Shown here one piece after another: positions 8,740-17,902 of a DNA stretch of 64,000 nucleotides (the first letter of the stretch is position 1; each line of letters opens with the position of its first letter). The translations under genes were made by a program, and so were the position numbers. This stretch comes from Mesorhizobium ventifaucium (GTDB lineage: Bacteria > Pseudomonadota > Alphaproteobacteria > Rhizobiales > Rhizobiaceae), in contig NZ_CAKXZS010000010.1 in NCBI RefSeq assembly GCF_935822925.1, positions 66,281 through 130,280 of the forward strand, in the 5' to 3' direction. The notes under the pieces are model-generated. The model saw only the letters and a program-made list of their open reading frames with translations. It did no database searches and was not told where the DNA came from.

Positions 8740-9789
8740 TCAACGCCCGAGCGCCGAAGGACCCGCTCGCGAGAGCCTTTGCCAATCGTCCATCATCCGG
8801 CTCGCCCTGCTCCGGGCGACAACAAGCCTTCCCACTGCGTTGCCGAGAAAAATGGTCAGCACACGGCACTCCGACATAAAGTGGTCGACGCGAAGAATAA
8901 GCGTCACGCCGGCAGCTGGGGCGGTCGGAACGACAAAGAGCGCTGCAGCCAACGTGAGGAGGCCCGCACCGGTAATGCGAGTTGTTCCCTTCGAAGAGAG
9001 CAAGGCGACGAACAGCAGCAGGATCCGACCGCCGATCGACAGATCCGTGTTCGTCGACTGGGCGAGGAAGAGGGGGACCAGCGTCATGTAGATGTTGGTG
9101 CCGTGCAGATTGAATGAATATCCGGCTGGGATGCCGAGGCCCACGACCGAACGCCTGGCGCTCGCCCCTTCGACGGGCGCGGCCCTCATCAGAATGCCGA
9201 CCAGCTTGAACACCGGCGCAAGGAGCGCCTGAAGCAAAGAAAGCACAGGCTTGCCCGTGTCGCCGACCATCGCCAGAGCGATGCCGAACAGGACCGAGAA
9301 GAACAGGACCTGCAGGATGTCGCCTTCGGCGAAGGCACCAACGATTGACGGCATCAGCAAGCCGGTCACGAACTGCTCGTGTATCTTCGCCGCATAGCCC
9401 TTCACGGCCTGAGCATCGAGCGAGGCTGGATCGATGTTGAGGCCGGCACCTGGCTGAACGACATTTGCGACAATGAGACCGACAACCAGTGCGAGGCTCG
9501 AGAAGGTGAGGAAATAGATCATTGCCTTGCCGGCGACCCGGCCAACCTTCTTGAGATCTTTCATGCCGCCGATGCCGGTCGCAATTGTCAGGAAGATGAC
9601 AGGCGCGATGATGATCTTCACGAGCTTGATGAAAGCATCGCCGAGCGGCTTCAGAGCCTCTCCGGTCCCCGGATAGAAAAAGCCAACAGCGACGCCAAGG
9701 GCGACGGCGGCAAGCACCTGCACGTAAAGCCGCGCAATATGGGGCTTACGAGGCCCGGCGTTCGCGCTGTGGACTTGTGGAGCTAACAC
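8740..9789 (-). pseudogene. dctA: C4-dicarboxylate transporter DctA, internally deleted
   Basis: The N-terminal half is typical DctA ([48 protein letters not shown]). The chain then jumps from VGILMRAAP to [18 protein letters not shown], losing about 80 residues that hold the serine-rich motif and re-entrant loop of the family; the junction is near 9165. The conserved SFNLDGT reads SFNLHGT, and near 8815 a frameshift replaces the C-terminus (the lost frame continues [12 protein letters not shown]). A GTG at 9789 with GGGAGAG upstream is the likely start, giving 349 residues against about 430-440 in the family. It cannot be a working transporter. Confidence 0.8.
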
Positions 9790-10128
9790 CGTTTCTCTCC
9801 CTGCCGGATCGGGGCGGGCTCTTCCTTGCTTCAAGGCCTCTCACTGGCGGCGCTCCGGTCGAACGCTGCTGCCGTCTCGGGCGCAAGTGCCGTGCCAAGC
9901 AGCGGCGGCGCGATAACGCGCAGGACCTCTCACGCAGTGCCGCATTCGCCGCAGGCGGGTGCCCTCTTAAAAACAAGGGCAGACCGTCCGCGGGACATGC
10001 GGCCTGGCAGCGGCCGAAAGGTCGTCGAGGCAACCTGTTTGCCTTGGTGGCTGCGATCGGGATCTAGATGGTCAACATCTGGCCGGTCGAACCGAAAATC
10101 CGCGGGCGCATTTCCCGGACAGGCGCGA
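9790..10128. other. Intergenic region between dctA relic and queE
   Basis: These 339 bp contain the sigma-54 promoter at 9883-9898 and no credible gene on either strand. The segment next to queE is its 3' flank; no rho-independent terminator is obvious. Confidence 0.5.
9883..9898 (-). promoter_or_regulatory. Sigma-54 (-24/-12) promoter of the dctA relic
   Basis: On the minus strand the sequence TTGGCACGGCACTTGC matches the sigma-54 consensus TGGCAC-N5-TTGC without mismatch. It lies about 94 bp upstream of the dctA GTG, where DctD/sigma-54 promoters of dctA genes sit. I found no TGT-N10-ACA NifA site upstream, so DctD control is more likely than NifA. Confidence 0.75.
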
Positions 10129-10863
10129 CTAGACGCCTCTCCTGTTTCCCCAGAGAATAACGTGCAACTGCGGCAACACGCGTGCTTCGAACCACCTGTC
10201 GTGTGTCACCTTTTCCACAAGCCACTCCATGCGTTTTATTATTCCGTCCAGGTCGACAGGTGCGTCTTCATTGCCAAGGCGCGGTGGCGTGTGGTTGCCG
10301 GGTTGCAGATAGACCGGAAGGCGCGGAAATAGCGCGGCGGCGTCTTTGGCATAGGCGTAGTCACTCTCGTCGAAAACAACGAGCTTGAGCACGATTTGCG
10401 GCTTCTGCTGCGCCGCTTCTATGCACGCCTCGAATGCAGCCCAATCGGTCCTCATTTCGCTTGACGGCGGCTTTGGGCTGAGAACCAGCACATCAAGATC
10501 CGCAAACCAGTCGCTGACCACCGAACCTTGGGTTTCCAGTGCAAAACGGTAACCTTCACCACGGCCTCGCTCGATCAGCGCACCGAAGGGCTGAATGGCC
10601 GGATTGCCGCCTGACAGCGACACCATCACTGGCCGGCCACCGGAAAGCCCAACGACGCTTTGCCACACCGCATCGATTGGCATCATCTCCCATTCGTGGC
10701 GGAATTGACTGTCCACCGCATGGAGGCTGTCGCACCAGGAGCACCGGTAGTCACACCCGCCGGTTCTGATGAAGACTGTAGGCAAACCGATGAGCACTCC
10801 CTCGCCCTGGATCGTGGGCCCAAATATCTCGCTCACACGGATTGCGGGACACGTGTCCGTCAC
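10129..10863 (-). CDS. queE: 7-carboxy-7-deazaguanine synthase QueE (radical SAM)
   Basis: A 244-residue radical-SAM enzyme that turns 6-carboxytetrahydropterin into 7-carboxy-7-deazaguanine in queuosine synthesis. The cluster cysteines are C37, C41 and C44 in [12 protein letters not shown], and the N-terminal [11 protein letters not shown] is typical of QueE. SLSGGNP and PKPPSSEM complete the family pattern. Its start overlaps the queD stop by four bases, so it is the last gene of a queC-queD-queE operon read leftward. Confidence 0.93.
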   Translation of the reverse strand: MTDTCPAIRVSEIFGPTIQGEGVLIGLPTVFIRTGGCDYRCSWCDSLHAVDSQFRHEWEMMPIDAVWQSVVGLSGGRPVMVSLSGGNPAIQPFGALIERGRGEGYRFALETQGSVVSDWFADLDVLVLSPKPPSSEMRTDWAAFEACIEAAQQKPQIVLKLVVFDESDYAYAKDAAALFPRLPVYLQPGNHTPPRLGNEDAPVDLDGIIKRMEWLVEKVTHDRWFEARVLPQLHVILWGNRRGV

Positions 10864-11216
10864 GGCCGGTATTCCGCCCAGGTTTTCGGGGTTTCGCTCA
10901 CCCGCACGGCCGCGGTTTCCGGCAGACGTGCCTTACACCATTCATAGAAATGTCTGGCCAAGTATTCCGCCGTGACTTGCTCATGTCCCAGCACCTCGTT
11001 GAGGTGCCGGTGGTCGAGGCTCTCGTCTATATAACGTTTGAGCGGCGCCAGATCGTGATAGTCGCGTACGAAGCCGTGCACGTCCAGGTCCTTCGCCGAA
11101 AGTTCCACTTCGACGATGTAGTTATGCCCGTGCAGGCGCGCGCACTGATGATCCGGCGGCAAAGAGGTGAGCTGGTGCGAGGCCGAGAAGTGGAATTCCT
11201 TGGTGATGCGGAACAT
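10860..11216 (-). CDS. queD: 6-carboxy-5,6,7,8-tetrahydropterin synthase QueD
   Basis: A 118-residue member of the 6-pyruvoyl-tetrahydropterin synthase family. Zinc ligands H14 (FSASHQL), H29 and H31 (LHGHNY) and the catalytic C25 (CARLHGH) are present, with the later VRDYHDL and LDHRHLNEV motifs. It converts 7,8-dihydroneopterin triphosphate to 6-carboxytetrahydropterin, the substrate of QueE. The ATG shares one base with the queC stop (TGATG) and its end overlaps queE. Confidence 0.93.
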   Translation of the reverse strand: MFRITKEFHFSASHQLTSLPPDHQCARLHGHNYIVEVELSAKDLDVHGFVRDYHDLAPLKRYIDESLDHRHLNEVLGHEQVTAEYLARHFYEWCKARLPETAAVRVSETPKTWAEYRP

Positions 11217-11914
11217 CAGGCGCTCCTCCTCCGCAGCGCCTCGAGCCAGAAGACAGGGTCTTCGTAGTCGGTAGGATCAGCGTGCCCCGCGAGATGAAAC
11301 GCCTCGCGCCGCTCCACGCAGGTCCCGCACCGTCCGCAGTGACGCTCGCCGCCCTTGTAACACGACCAGGTCTCCGCAAATGGCGTTCCGTGTCTTGCTC
11401 CATCCAGGACGATGTCGCCCTTCGTGAGGTTGACGTAAGGCGTATAAAGGCGAATCTCTGCGTAGCCTTCCAGCGCCCGGTCTTGCATCATCTGGAAAGC
11501 TTCGATGAAGGCCGGACGGCAATCTGGATAGATGAAATGGTCCCCACCATGGACGGCCATCGCCACCGCTTTGGCCTTGTGCGCGGTGGCGAGACCGAAG
11601 GCAATTGCCAACATGATGGCGTTCCGGTTCGGCACCACCGTGATCTTCATCGTGTCTTCGGCGTAGTGGCCGTCCGGCACGTCGACATTATCGGTGAGCG
11701 CTGAGCCGGAAAGGCCGCGGCCGATTTCGGGGATGTTGATGATCTGGTGCATAGTGTTCAGTCGCTCCGCGCAGAGAGCGGCGTAGCCCAATTCTTTCCT
11801 GTGCCGTTGGCCGTAATCGAAAGACAGGAGGCCGGCGAGCTCGTGCTCCGCTGCCACGCTGTGAGCAAGGGAAACGGAGTCCAATCCGCCGGAGCAGATG
11901 ACGAGAGTCTTCAT
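11216..11914 (-). CDS. queC: 7-cyano-7-deazaguanine synthase QueC
   Basis: A 232-residue ATP-dependent enzyme that makes preQ0 from 7-carboxy-7-deazaguanine and ammonia. The PP-loop SGGLDS lies at residues 8-13, FDYGQRH follows, and the C-terminal zinc site is formed by the cysteines of SCYKGGERHCGRCGTC. The ATG at 11914 is eight bases downstream of AAGG, which is also the 3' arm of the preQ1 riboswitch. An in-frame extension to 12061 would run through the riboswitch and is rejected. It is the first gene of queCDE. Confidence 0.93.
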   Translation of the reverse strand: MKTLVICSGGLDSVSLAHSVAAEHELAGLLSFDYGQRHRKELGYAALCAERLNTMHQIINIPEIGRGLSGSALTDNVDVPDGHYAEDTMKITVVPNRNAIMLAIAFGLATAHKAKAVAMAVHGGDHFIYPDCRPAFIEAFQMMQDRALEGYAEIRLYTPYVNLTKGDIVLDGARHGTPFAETWSCYKGGERHCGRCGTCVERREAFHLAGHADPTDYEDPVFWLEALRRRSA

Positions 11915-11922
11915 CGTGGTAT

Positions 11923-11953
11923 CCTTGTTTTGACCGGGTAAGGCTGCGACCGG
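11923..11953 (-). promoter_or_regulatory. preQ1-I riboswitch controlling queCDE
   Basis: Read on the minus strand: CCGG, loop UCGCAG, a short linker, ACCCGG, then the A-rich tail UCAAAACAAGG. P1 is CCGG/CCGG. The blocks UCGCAG and CAAAACAAGG are the same as in the well-studied preQ1-I aptamer of Thermoanaerobacter. The terminal AAGG, which pairs into P2 when ligand binds, is the ribosome-binding site of queC, so preQ1 should shut off translation. Called by eye; covariance-model scoring has not been done. Confidence 0.82.
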
Positions 11954-12408
11954 AGATTTCTCTGCGGTCCCCCTACCCCAGCGAGTCAACTTTGTGAACC
12001 CGGTGGAGTCTGATCGCTGACGTGCCGTGGCGCACCCGGCGCCGACAGCGGGCTCTTTCATTGATGTCCAAACCCAAGCATATGCTCAGAAGGACAGATG
12101 CGAAGCGACCTCGAGGCATTGCTGGGAAAGAAGCTGACCTATCCAAATCTGCGTTACGGATGCTTGCATAGGCCACATGCAAATTGGCGAAGTAACGAGG
12201 AAGGTACGGAGTTCGTTAACGGCGGGAGTGCAGAAGCCCAAGTTCAAGGACAGTGCGCGCGCCCCGCTTCAGGATCAGTTCGATCTGGAACACGAATCCG
12301 TCGGTGGCCGAGTGGCAAAACCAGCTAAAGGATTGGTCGTGAGCCGGCGCCTGTGAACAAGCCGTGTGCGTCGTTGCAATCACTCCTATATTGCGCGCAA
12401 TAGCCTAC
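11954..12408. other. Intergenic region upstream of the que operon
   Basis: About 450 bp without a convincing gene. It should contain the que promoter on the minus strand. Short open frames on both strands have no family resemblance. I see no repeat or terminator. Confidence 0.45.
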
Positions 12409-12798
12409 ATGGCGTTGGATGAACTGGATTTGGCGATTTTCCAGATGGCGGTCGAAAGCGTCCGCTCTCTTTCCCTAAGCTTCAACCAAAAAGCCGCAGA
12501 GATAGCCACGAGGAGCCACGGTGTCCTGGTTTTCGACGTGCGGGTCGATGGTGACTCGGAGGTCCAGCGGATCGCAGCCATCCGATATGGAGCCGACCAG
12601 ACGGGCGTGGTCGCGTTGGACAGACAAGGCCTTGTTACCCGCTCTTGCATGGTCAATGGCACTTTCTCACATTTCATTTCGCCATTGGAGAACTGGGCCA
12701 GCATGCCCCTGTCAATGCAGGCCAAGATCGATGTCACCGTCCATGCCGGTCTCTTCCTAGGCGCCTTGCGAAATGCCGGTCATATGCTTGGCAGCTAG
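12409..12798 (+). CDS. Hypothetical protein, unrecognised
   Basis: A possible 129-residue protein from ATG 12409 (starting MALDELDLAIF), with a GTG 45 bases further upstream as the other option. It has no membrane segment or signal peptide. The middle (QRIAAIRYGADQTGVVALDRQGLVT) has a composition and hydrophobic pattern like a real globular protein, but I do not recognise the family. It ends 222 bp before bluB on the same strand. The reverse frame here is only a shadow. It could be a relic of a longer gene. Confidence 0.35.
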   Translation: MALDELDLAIFQMAVESVRSLSLSFNQKAAEIATRSHGVLVFDVRVDGDSEVQRIAAIRYGADQTGVVALDRQGLVTRSCMVNGTFSHFISPLENWASMPLSMQAKIDVTVHAGLFLGALRNAGHMLGS

Positions 12799-13020
12799 CA
12801 TATGACCGGAATGCATCTGTGGATTTTTGGATCCGCCTGCGCGTCCGAGCGGCCGGCCACCGAGGCTCTGTGGCGCGCGGATGTGTCCGGGGAGAGCGCG
12901 ACGATCTGCTGCACACGTTCGGATATACCTCACGCGCACGAGCCGCGCTCCTTAGTTACCTTCTCCTTCACGTTACAGGGATGGCGCGAAAAATATTCTT
13001 CGCAAAGGCAGTACGACACC

Positions 13021-13656
13021 ATGACGTCAGACCCGGAATTTCCGGACGATTTTCGCGCCGATCTGGCCAATCTCTTCCTGTGGCGGCGAGACGTGAGGCG
13101 ATTCAAGCCGACGCCGCTCCCCGAAGGCGCGCTGGAACGGCTGCTTGACATCTCCAGCATTGCGCCCTCGGTCGGGCTGAGCCAGCCCTGGCGTTTCGTC
13201 ATGGTCGAGAGTGCGGAATGCCGCGCCGCCGTCAGGACATGCTTCGAGCGCTGCAATGCGGAGGCGCTCGCATCGTTCGGCGGCGAACGCGCCGCGCTTT
13301 ATGCGCGGCTAAAACTTGCCGGCTTGAACGAGGCGCCTTGTCAATTCGCGGTCTTTGCCGACCGCGGGACGGAACAGGGACATGGGCTCGGCCGCCTGAC
13401 CATGCCCGCGACCATCGAATATTCGGCGGTGATGGCGATCCACACTTTTTGGCTGGCGGCCCGCGCCGAAGGAATAGGCATGGGCTGGGTCTCGATCCTC
13501 GACCCGGCCGACATGGCGACGATCCTGGACGTGCCGCCGGAGTGGACGCTGATCGGTTACTTCTGCGTCGGCTATCCGAACGAGAACCACAGCGTGCCGG
13601 AACTGGAACGGGAAGGCTGGGAAGTCCGGCGCGCTTCGATCGTGATTACGCGGTAG
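13021..13656 (+). CDS. bluB: 5,6-dimethylbenzimidazole synthase BluB
   Basis: A 211-residue flavin-destructase of the nitroreductase fold that fragments FMNH2 to make 5,6-dimethylbenzimidazole, the lower ligand of vitamin B12. Family marks: WRRDVRRFKPTPLPEGALERLL near the N-terminus (outlined; key residues RRDVRRF), IAPSVGLSQPWRF, and GIGMGWVSILDP. The ATG at 13021 is where BluB proteins start; a longer frame to 12802 adds only unrelated residues. No cobalamin riboswitch is visible upstream. In Sinorhizobium bluB is needed for symbiosis, so its presence on the island is biologically sensible. Confidence 0.92.
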   Translation: MTSDPEFPDDFRADLANLFLWRRDVRRFKPTPLPEGALERLLDISSIAPSVGLSQPWRFVMVESAECRAAVRTCFERCNAEALASFGGERAALYARLKLAGLNEAPCQFAVFADRGTEQGHGLGRLTMPATIEYSAVMAIHTFWLAARAEGIGMGWVSILDPADMATILDVPPEWTLIGYFCVGYPNENHSVPELEREGWEVRRASIVITR

Positions 13657-13780
13657 TGCAACGGCGACGCTGCCATCTCCCCCCTTGTGTCGGCTAGCGG
13701 GGAAACAATAGACCTGCACGCTTATTGGGATCGAATGTTCCTTTAACAGCCGCCTCTCCCCTTAGGTTTCCCTCATCGCA

Positions 13781-14002
13781 TTGCACTGGTTCAACCCTCC
13801 GGTCTTTGTCAAGACCGACCGACCTGGGAGGACCTACGGGGTCAACCACGTCGAAGGTGCCGCTGAGGAATTCATGAAGTGGCCGAATAGGGGACCCAAG
13901 TGGAAGATCCAAGCCTGCGTCGACGCCTTTGAAGACCGGGTGACCCCCCAAGATGTCCGCGCGGCCTTCGAGGCTGCTGCTGAGGAAGAGGGAATGCTGT
14001 AG
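13781..14002 (+). CDS. DUF982 family protein
   Basis: A 73-residue acidic protein with the DUF982 pattern: FNPPVFVKTDRPGR, then VEGAAEEFMKWPNRGPKW and a C-terminal AAFEAAAEEEGML. This rhizobial family has many paralogues, often near symbiosis genes; its function is unknown. The start is TTG at 13781; no ATG fits the family alignment. It lies 124 bp downstream of bluB and 269 bp upstream of a strong terminator. Confidence 0.7.
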   Translation: MHWFNPPVFVKTDRPGRTYGVNHVEGAAEEFMKWPNRGPKWKIQACVDAFEDRVTPQDVRAAFEAAAEEEGML

Positions 14003-14635
14003 CATGCAGGTCGACCTGTTGCCCTCACGCGCTGGTGCTTTACAATCAGGTGGCAAACTGATCATGCAATTCACCGATCCTGCGGGCTTCACCCCAGCCT
14101 TGAGCGTGCGCTCTTAGGCCTACGGCAGCGTTGATCCACGCCAGCACACTTCTTACATGGGAGCATGAATACGAACCCCGTTCGGCGAGCTATTGCGCGA
14201 TCCACCATTCGTTCACTTTATTAGCGCACGTTCATAAGCGGACACTGTTGGTGTAGCTCGTACGTGCCCAAAGCCCCGGCGCATCGACCCAGCGCCGGGG
14301 CTTTTTTGGTACCAGAAGGCACCGCTGAGAGGAGCAATCGTCCAGCGGTGCAGGCCTTGGCTGCTCTGTGAACGATTCCGGAGTTGCTGCTTTTTTGCGG
14401 CGTAAAGAAATCCGGCTTTTACGGCGTCCAAAAACTCGGTGTCTGCGGCGGGGCGCGCCATTTGGCGTGGTTACGCTGGAATTGCGAATTGCACCTAAAA
14501 ACTTCCTGGGCCCAGGTCGTGCGGGGGAAGCGACCGAAATAGTCGTAAGCTTCGCACTACGCCGTCCGGCCAGCATATCAACCGTACGTAGCGCCCGCGG
14601 GCAGGAGCATAGGTCAGGCTGAGCATCGTTAAGCG
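14003..14635. other. Gene-free region with a terminator
   Basis: About 630 bp between the DUF982 gene and traI with no convincing gene. The only strong signal is the terminator at 14271-14307. The stretch 14310-14635 shows nothing recognisable; in ICEMlSymR7A the genes msi172-msi171 (fseA) follow traI1, but no such frames occur here. Confidence 0.6.
14271..14307 (+). terminator. Rho-independent terminator
   Basis: A perfect 12-bp stem (AAGCCCCGGCGC / GCGCCGGGGCTT) with a 9-base loop, followed by a run of T at 14302-14307. Orientation is plus, since only that side has the T-run. It ends either the bluB/DUF982 transcript or a short untranslated RNA starting between 14003 and 14270. Confidence 0.88.
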
Positions 14636-15265
14636 CTACGCCGACAGGCCGAGAACCGGTTGCCATAATACCGGTCCGTTCAGACGTCCCCTCCAGCGGA
14701 TGCGCTTGAGGCTAGCGTGGGAAATCTCGAGAAAACCGGCCACCGCCTCCGTCTTACCGACCGGCTTCGGCTGTCCGATGCGCGACAACGGCCACGTTGC
14801 GAGACGCAGGATCCGTTCCATGCGCGTATCGGTCACTGTCACAATCCGAGTGAGATTGTTCGCCAAGCCGAATTCGATCATGCCGGCGAAGAGCTCGTAG
14901 GTTGCTTGCGCCAGTCCGCCAGACTTAGGCGCTGATGGAGGGAGATCGAGTGCGAAACGACTGCTCTCCCAAATGCGGGCACTCGCGGGCGCCGCAGTCT
15001 CGCCCAGCAGCATCGGAAAGGTGTCGCGCAACATTGTCGGTCCGGTAGTCGGTAAAAGACGGACGCAACCGCAAATTCGCCAGTCGGATCCCTTGAGAAG
15101 CAGATAGACGGGGTTCAGGCTGTCAAATGCGTCTGTTTCCATCTCGCTTTCGGTCTGAACTTCCCAATCCAGCCTTTCCTTGAAGACCCGATGCCTGAGC
15201 CCGTGCATTTCGTTGAGCTCGTTTGGAAACTCGCCGTAGAGTTCAGGTGTTATCAACTGCATCAT
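14636..15265 (-). CDS. traI: Acyl-homoserine-lactone synthase, TraI (LuxI family)
   Basis: A 209-residue LuxI-family enzyme that makes an N-acyl-homoserine lactone from SAM and acyl-ACP. Family signatures are RHRVFKERLDW (residues about 24-34), the acidic ETDAFDSLNPVYLL, CVRLLPTTGPTMLRDTFP and ARIWESSRFAL. GGAGGCG lies just upstream of the ATG at 15265; a second ATG follows at 15262. It lies 94 bp downstream of traR with a dyad resembling a tra box between them. In ICEMlSymR7A TraI1 signal activates TraR and, through FseA, excision. Confidence 0.9.
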   Translation of the reverse strand: MMQLITPELYGEFPNELNEMHGLRHRVFKERLDWEVQTESEMETDAFDSLNPVYLLLKGSDWRICGCVRLLPTTGPTMLRDTFPMLLGETAAPASARIWESSRFALDLPPSAPKSGGLAQATYELFAGMIEFGLANNLTRIVTVTDTRMERILRLATWPLSRIGQPKPVGKTEAVAGFLEISHASLKRIRWRGRLNGPVLWQPVLGLSA

Positions 15266-15326
15266 CTGTCGCCTCCGTGCAGGATGTGTTCCCGCTATCG
15301 AAGAGCAAAGCCGACATTGATGCAGC

Positions 15327-15342
15327 CTGTAGACCTTTACAG
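15327..15342. promoter_or_regulatory. Candidate tra box (TraR binding site)
   Basis: CTGTA-N6-TACAG, a perfect 5+5 dyad of 16 bp in the traR-traI gap, 62 bp upstream of the traI ATG. Its size and placement fit a LuxR-type binding box giving autoinduction of traI. The assignment is inference from position and symmetry. Confidence 0.6.
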
Positions 15343-15359
15343 CTTTCCAACAAAAGGAG

Positions 15360-16085
15360 TCAGGATCTCCACTGACGGGAAGCAGTCAGCCGTGCTACGC
15401 CCTGGTTTATGGTTCGCACGCCAAGCTTTGCCTTGGCGTTTTCCAGATGGAAGGTCACGGTGCGTTTCGAGACGCCGAGGATCTGGCTGATATCCCAGGC
15501 GGACTTACCGCGCGCCGCCCATTTCAGGGATTCGAACTCCCGCGGGGTCAGCGTTATGCCATCCACCACGCAATCTTCGGCGAGCTGGCGCCGGGCATGT
15601 ATATGAAAGTTGATTGCGACCAACTGCAATGCTTTTTCGTAGCGAGTGAGTGATCGCAAGAGAGGCGGACGGGACTGGTCGGAAGCGAAGGTCAGCGCCG
15701 CAAACCGGCCGCGATGGTCATGCATGGACATGGTCAATCCGCCGCGAATGCCAAAGTGAGCTGCTTTTTCCAGGATTTCTTGCTGCGAGGCCGGCAGACA
15801 CTGGCGGGGTCGATCCACGCCCCAATCAAAAGTATCCCAGCCTTGCAGCCCGCGCAGGATCACCGGATCATGGCTGTGGTAGCGCAGTTGCAGATAGTGC
15901 GATGTCCAGGATGAAGGATAATTTGAAATCAATCGCGGCGTCTGGCCGGAGACCGACGGGTAACTGAAATAGGCGAAGAGCGGAAAGTCAAAGCCGGCTG
16001 CGGCGGACGCCATCGCCTCATGGAGGTCGACGGCATCGACGCTTGCAGAGAGTTGCTCGACGAAGTTTTCGAATACGCGATACAT
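15360..16085 (-). CDS. traR: Quorum-sensing regulator TraR (LuxR family)
   Basis: A 241-residue LuxR-type activator. The N-terminal autoinducer-binding domain (about residues 15-160) carries the conserved aromatic and acidic residues (YLQLRYHSHDPV, FDWG). The C-terminal HTH is LTPREFESLKWAARGKSAWD followed by ISQILGVSKRTVTFHL, ending near residue 235. It sits immediately upstream of traI on the same strand, so the pair is a complete quorum-sensing module. It would bind the dyad at 15327 when signal is present. Confidence 0.9.
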   Translation of the reverse strand: MYRVFENFVEQLSASVDAVDLHEAMASAAAGFDFPLFAYFSYPSVSGQTPRLISNYPSSWTSHYLQLRYHSHDPVILRGLQGWDTFDWGVDRPRQCLPASQQEILEKAAHFGIRGGLTMSMHDHRGRFAALTFASDQSRPPLLRSLTRYEKALQLVAINFHIHARRQLAEDCVVDGITLTPREFESLKWAARGKSAWDISQILGVSKRTVTFHLENAKAKLGVRTINQGVARLTASRQWRS

Positions 16086-16196
16086 CAGCCCTTTGCGCGA
16101 CCTCCTCGAATGTTGCTCGATGCCAGGCGGAAACCTGGGTCTAAATGACCCCGCATCGATGCGACGCGGACGATTTGGTCGCCATCATCGCCGGCA

Positions 16197-17096
16197 TTAC
16201 TTTGCTGCTTCCGGGTGAAGCGAACGCCGCGCACCTGGCCCCATACCAACCGGGGATGTTGAGACGTTATCGATGAGCCGTGTGTCGCCGAGCCAAGCCG
16301 CGACAAGCAAGCGTGCTGGGCGGTCAAGCCTTGCTAGCGGCTGCAGGTCTGTTTCGCCGCGAAGTTCCAGGTACTCGACCTCGCGATAGCCTGCCGCCAG
16401 AATTGTTGCACGCGCTTCATCAAGCATGGGCAAGACAGGAGAGCCACGCGCAAGCCGCTCAGCGGTGTCGAGCAAGACCGAAGCCAGCTTTGGGGCAATG
16501 GCGCGTTCTGCTGGCGAGAGCCGGCTATTGCGCGACGATAGTGCAAGACCATCGGTTTCGCGGACTGTCGGACATGCGACCACGGTGATCGGGATGTCAA
16601 GGTCCCGGACCAAGCGCCTGACAAGCTGAAGCTGCTGGAAATCCTTTTCGCCAAAGAAGGCGAAGTCAGCGCCGGTCTGCAGGAAGAGCTTGGCCACGAC
16701 CGTCGCCACGCCATCGAAATGGCCGTGCCGGAAGGCGCCGCACAGGCCCTCGCTGAGAGTGGACACCGAAACGGCCGTGGCGAAGCCCGCTGGATACATC
16801 TCGTCTGCATCCGGCACATACAGCAGATGTGCGCCTGTCGGCACGAGCTTGGCAGCATCTTCGTTTTCCGTCCGGGGATAGGCGGCAAGGTCGGCGGCAC
16901 TGTTGAACTGCTTGGGATTGACGAACAGCGTCACGACTACCCGCTCGGCCTTCTGAAGCGCGGCACGCACGAGGCTCAGATGGCCTTCATGCAAGGCTCC
17001 CATGGTCGGCACAACGGCGATACGGGTGCCTGAGCGACGCCATCCCGCGGCAACAGCGCGGAGCTCGGCAACGGTTCGAACGATCGGCACGCTCAT
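16197..17096 (-). CDS. panC: Pantothenate synthetase PanC
   Basis: A 299-residue enzyme that joins pantoate and beta-alanine with ATP to make pantothenate. The HIGH-like nucleotide-binding motif is in [14 protein letters not shown] (H36 and H39). [19 protein letters not shown] and [14 protein letters not shown] complete the family pattern. The ATG overlaps the panB stop by four bases (17093-17096), so panBC is one operon. PanCB on the symbiosis island is known from Mesorhizobium loti. Confidence 0.93.
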   Translation of the reverse strand: MSVPIVRTVAELRAVAAGWRRSGTRIAVVPTMGALHEGHLSLVRAALQKAERVVVTLFVNPKQFNSAADLAAYPRTENEDAAKLVPTGAHLLYVPDADEMYPAGFATAVSVSTLSEGLCGAFRHGHFDGVATVVAKLFLQTGADFAFFGEKDFQQLQLVRRLVRDLDIPITVVACPTVRETDGLALSSRNSRLSPAERAIAPKLASVLLDTAERLARGSPVLPMLDEARATILAAGYREVEYLELRGETDLQPLARLDRPARLLVAAWLGDTRLIDNVSTSPVGMGPGARRSLHPEAAK

Positions 17097-17902
17097 GTGA
17101 CGCCTCCGGCCTTCGTCTCCTTGGCGTAGAGATGTTCGGCCGCCGGAAAGCGCCGTTCCCTCACGTCGGCGGCGTAAGCCGCAATCGCCGCATCGGCCTG
17201 GTCGCCTAGGTCGGCGTAGCGCTTGACGAATTTCGGCCGGAAAGAGCTGAAAAGCCCGAGCATATCGTCGCTCACCAGAATCTGACCGTCGCAGGCGAGC
17301 GAGGCGCCGATGCCGATGGTTGGGACGGCGATCTCCGCAGTGATGCGCTTTGCGAGGGGCTCGGGCACTTTCTCCAGCACCACGGAAAAGGCGCCGGCCT
17401 CCGTGACCGCACCGGCATCGCGCCTGATGCGCTCGGCATCGTCTCCCCGCCCCTGGACGCGGTAGCCACCGAAAGTATTGACCGACTGCGGCGTTAAGCC
17501 GACATGGGCCATGACAGGCACGCCGCGGGCGCCGAGGAAGCGAATGGTCTCGGCCATTTTCTCACCGCCTTCGAGCTTCACAGCTGCACAACCGGTCTGC
17601 GCCATCAGGCGCGCAGCGTTGCGGAAGGCCTGCTCGGGGCTCTCTTCATAAGAACCGAATGGCAGGTCTACGACCATCAATGATCGCACCAGACCCCGGC
17701 GCACCGCCTGGCCGTGCGTGATCATCATGTCGAGAGTGACGCCCAGCGTCGACGAGAGGCCGTGCAGTACCATGCCGACGCTGTCGCCAACGAGCACGAT
17801 GTCGCAGTGTCGATCAACCAATCTGGCGATCGGCGTAGTATATGCCGTCAGGCAGACGAGTGGAGTCTGGCCTTTCCGCATTCGAATATCCGGCGGTGTC
17901 AT
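17093..17902 (-). CDS. panB: 3-methyl-2-oxobutanoate hydroxymethyltransferase PanB
   Basis: A 269-residue enzyme that transfers a hydroxymethyl group from methylene-THF to ketoisovalerate, the first step to pantothenate. Family motifs: [48 protein letters not shown] and [16 protein letters not shown]. The ATG at 17902 has AAAGG at normal spacing; an alternative ATG at 17938 adds 12 residues but its purine-rich block touches the start. First gene of panBC, divergent from nadQ with about 200 bp between. Confidence 0.92.
   Translation of the reverse strand: MTPPDIRMRKGQTPLVCLTAYTTPIARLVDRHCDIVLVGDSVGMVLHGLSSTLGVTLDMMITHGQAVRRGLVRSLMVVDLPFGSYEESPEQAFRNAARLMAQTGCAAVKLEGGEKMAETIRFLGARGVPVMAHVGLTPQSVNTFGGYRVQGRGDDAERIRRDAGAVTEAGAFSVVLEKVPEPLAKRITAEIAVPTIGIGASLACDGQILVSDDMLGLFSSFRPKFVKRYADLGDQADAAIAAYAADVRERRFPAAEHLYAKETKAGGVT

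Noticed and set aside
12799..13020. Cobalamin riboswitch before bluB
   Set aside because: No B12-box-like sequence or suitable fold is visible in this interval.
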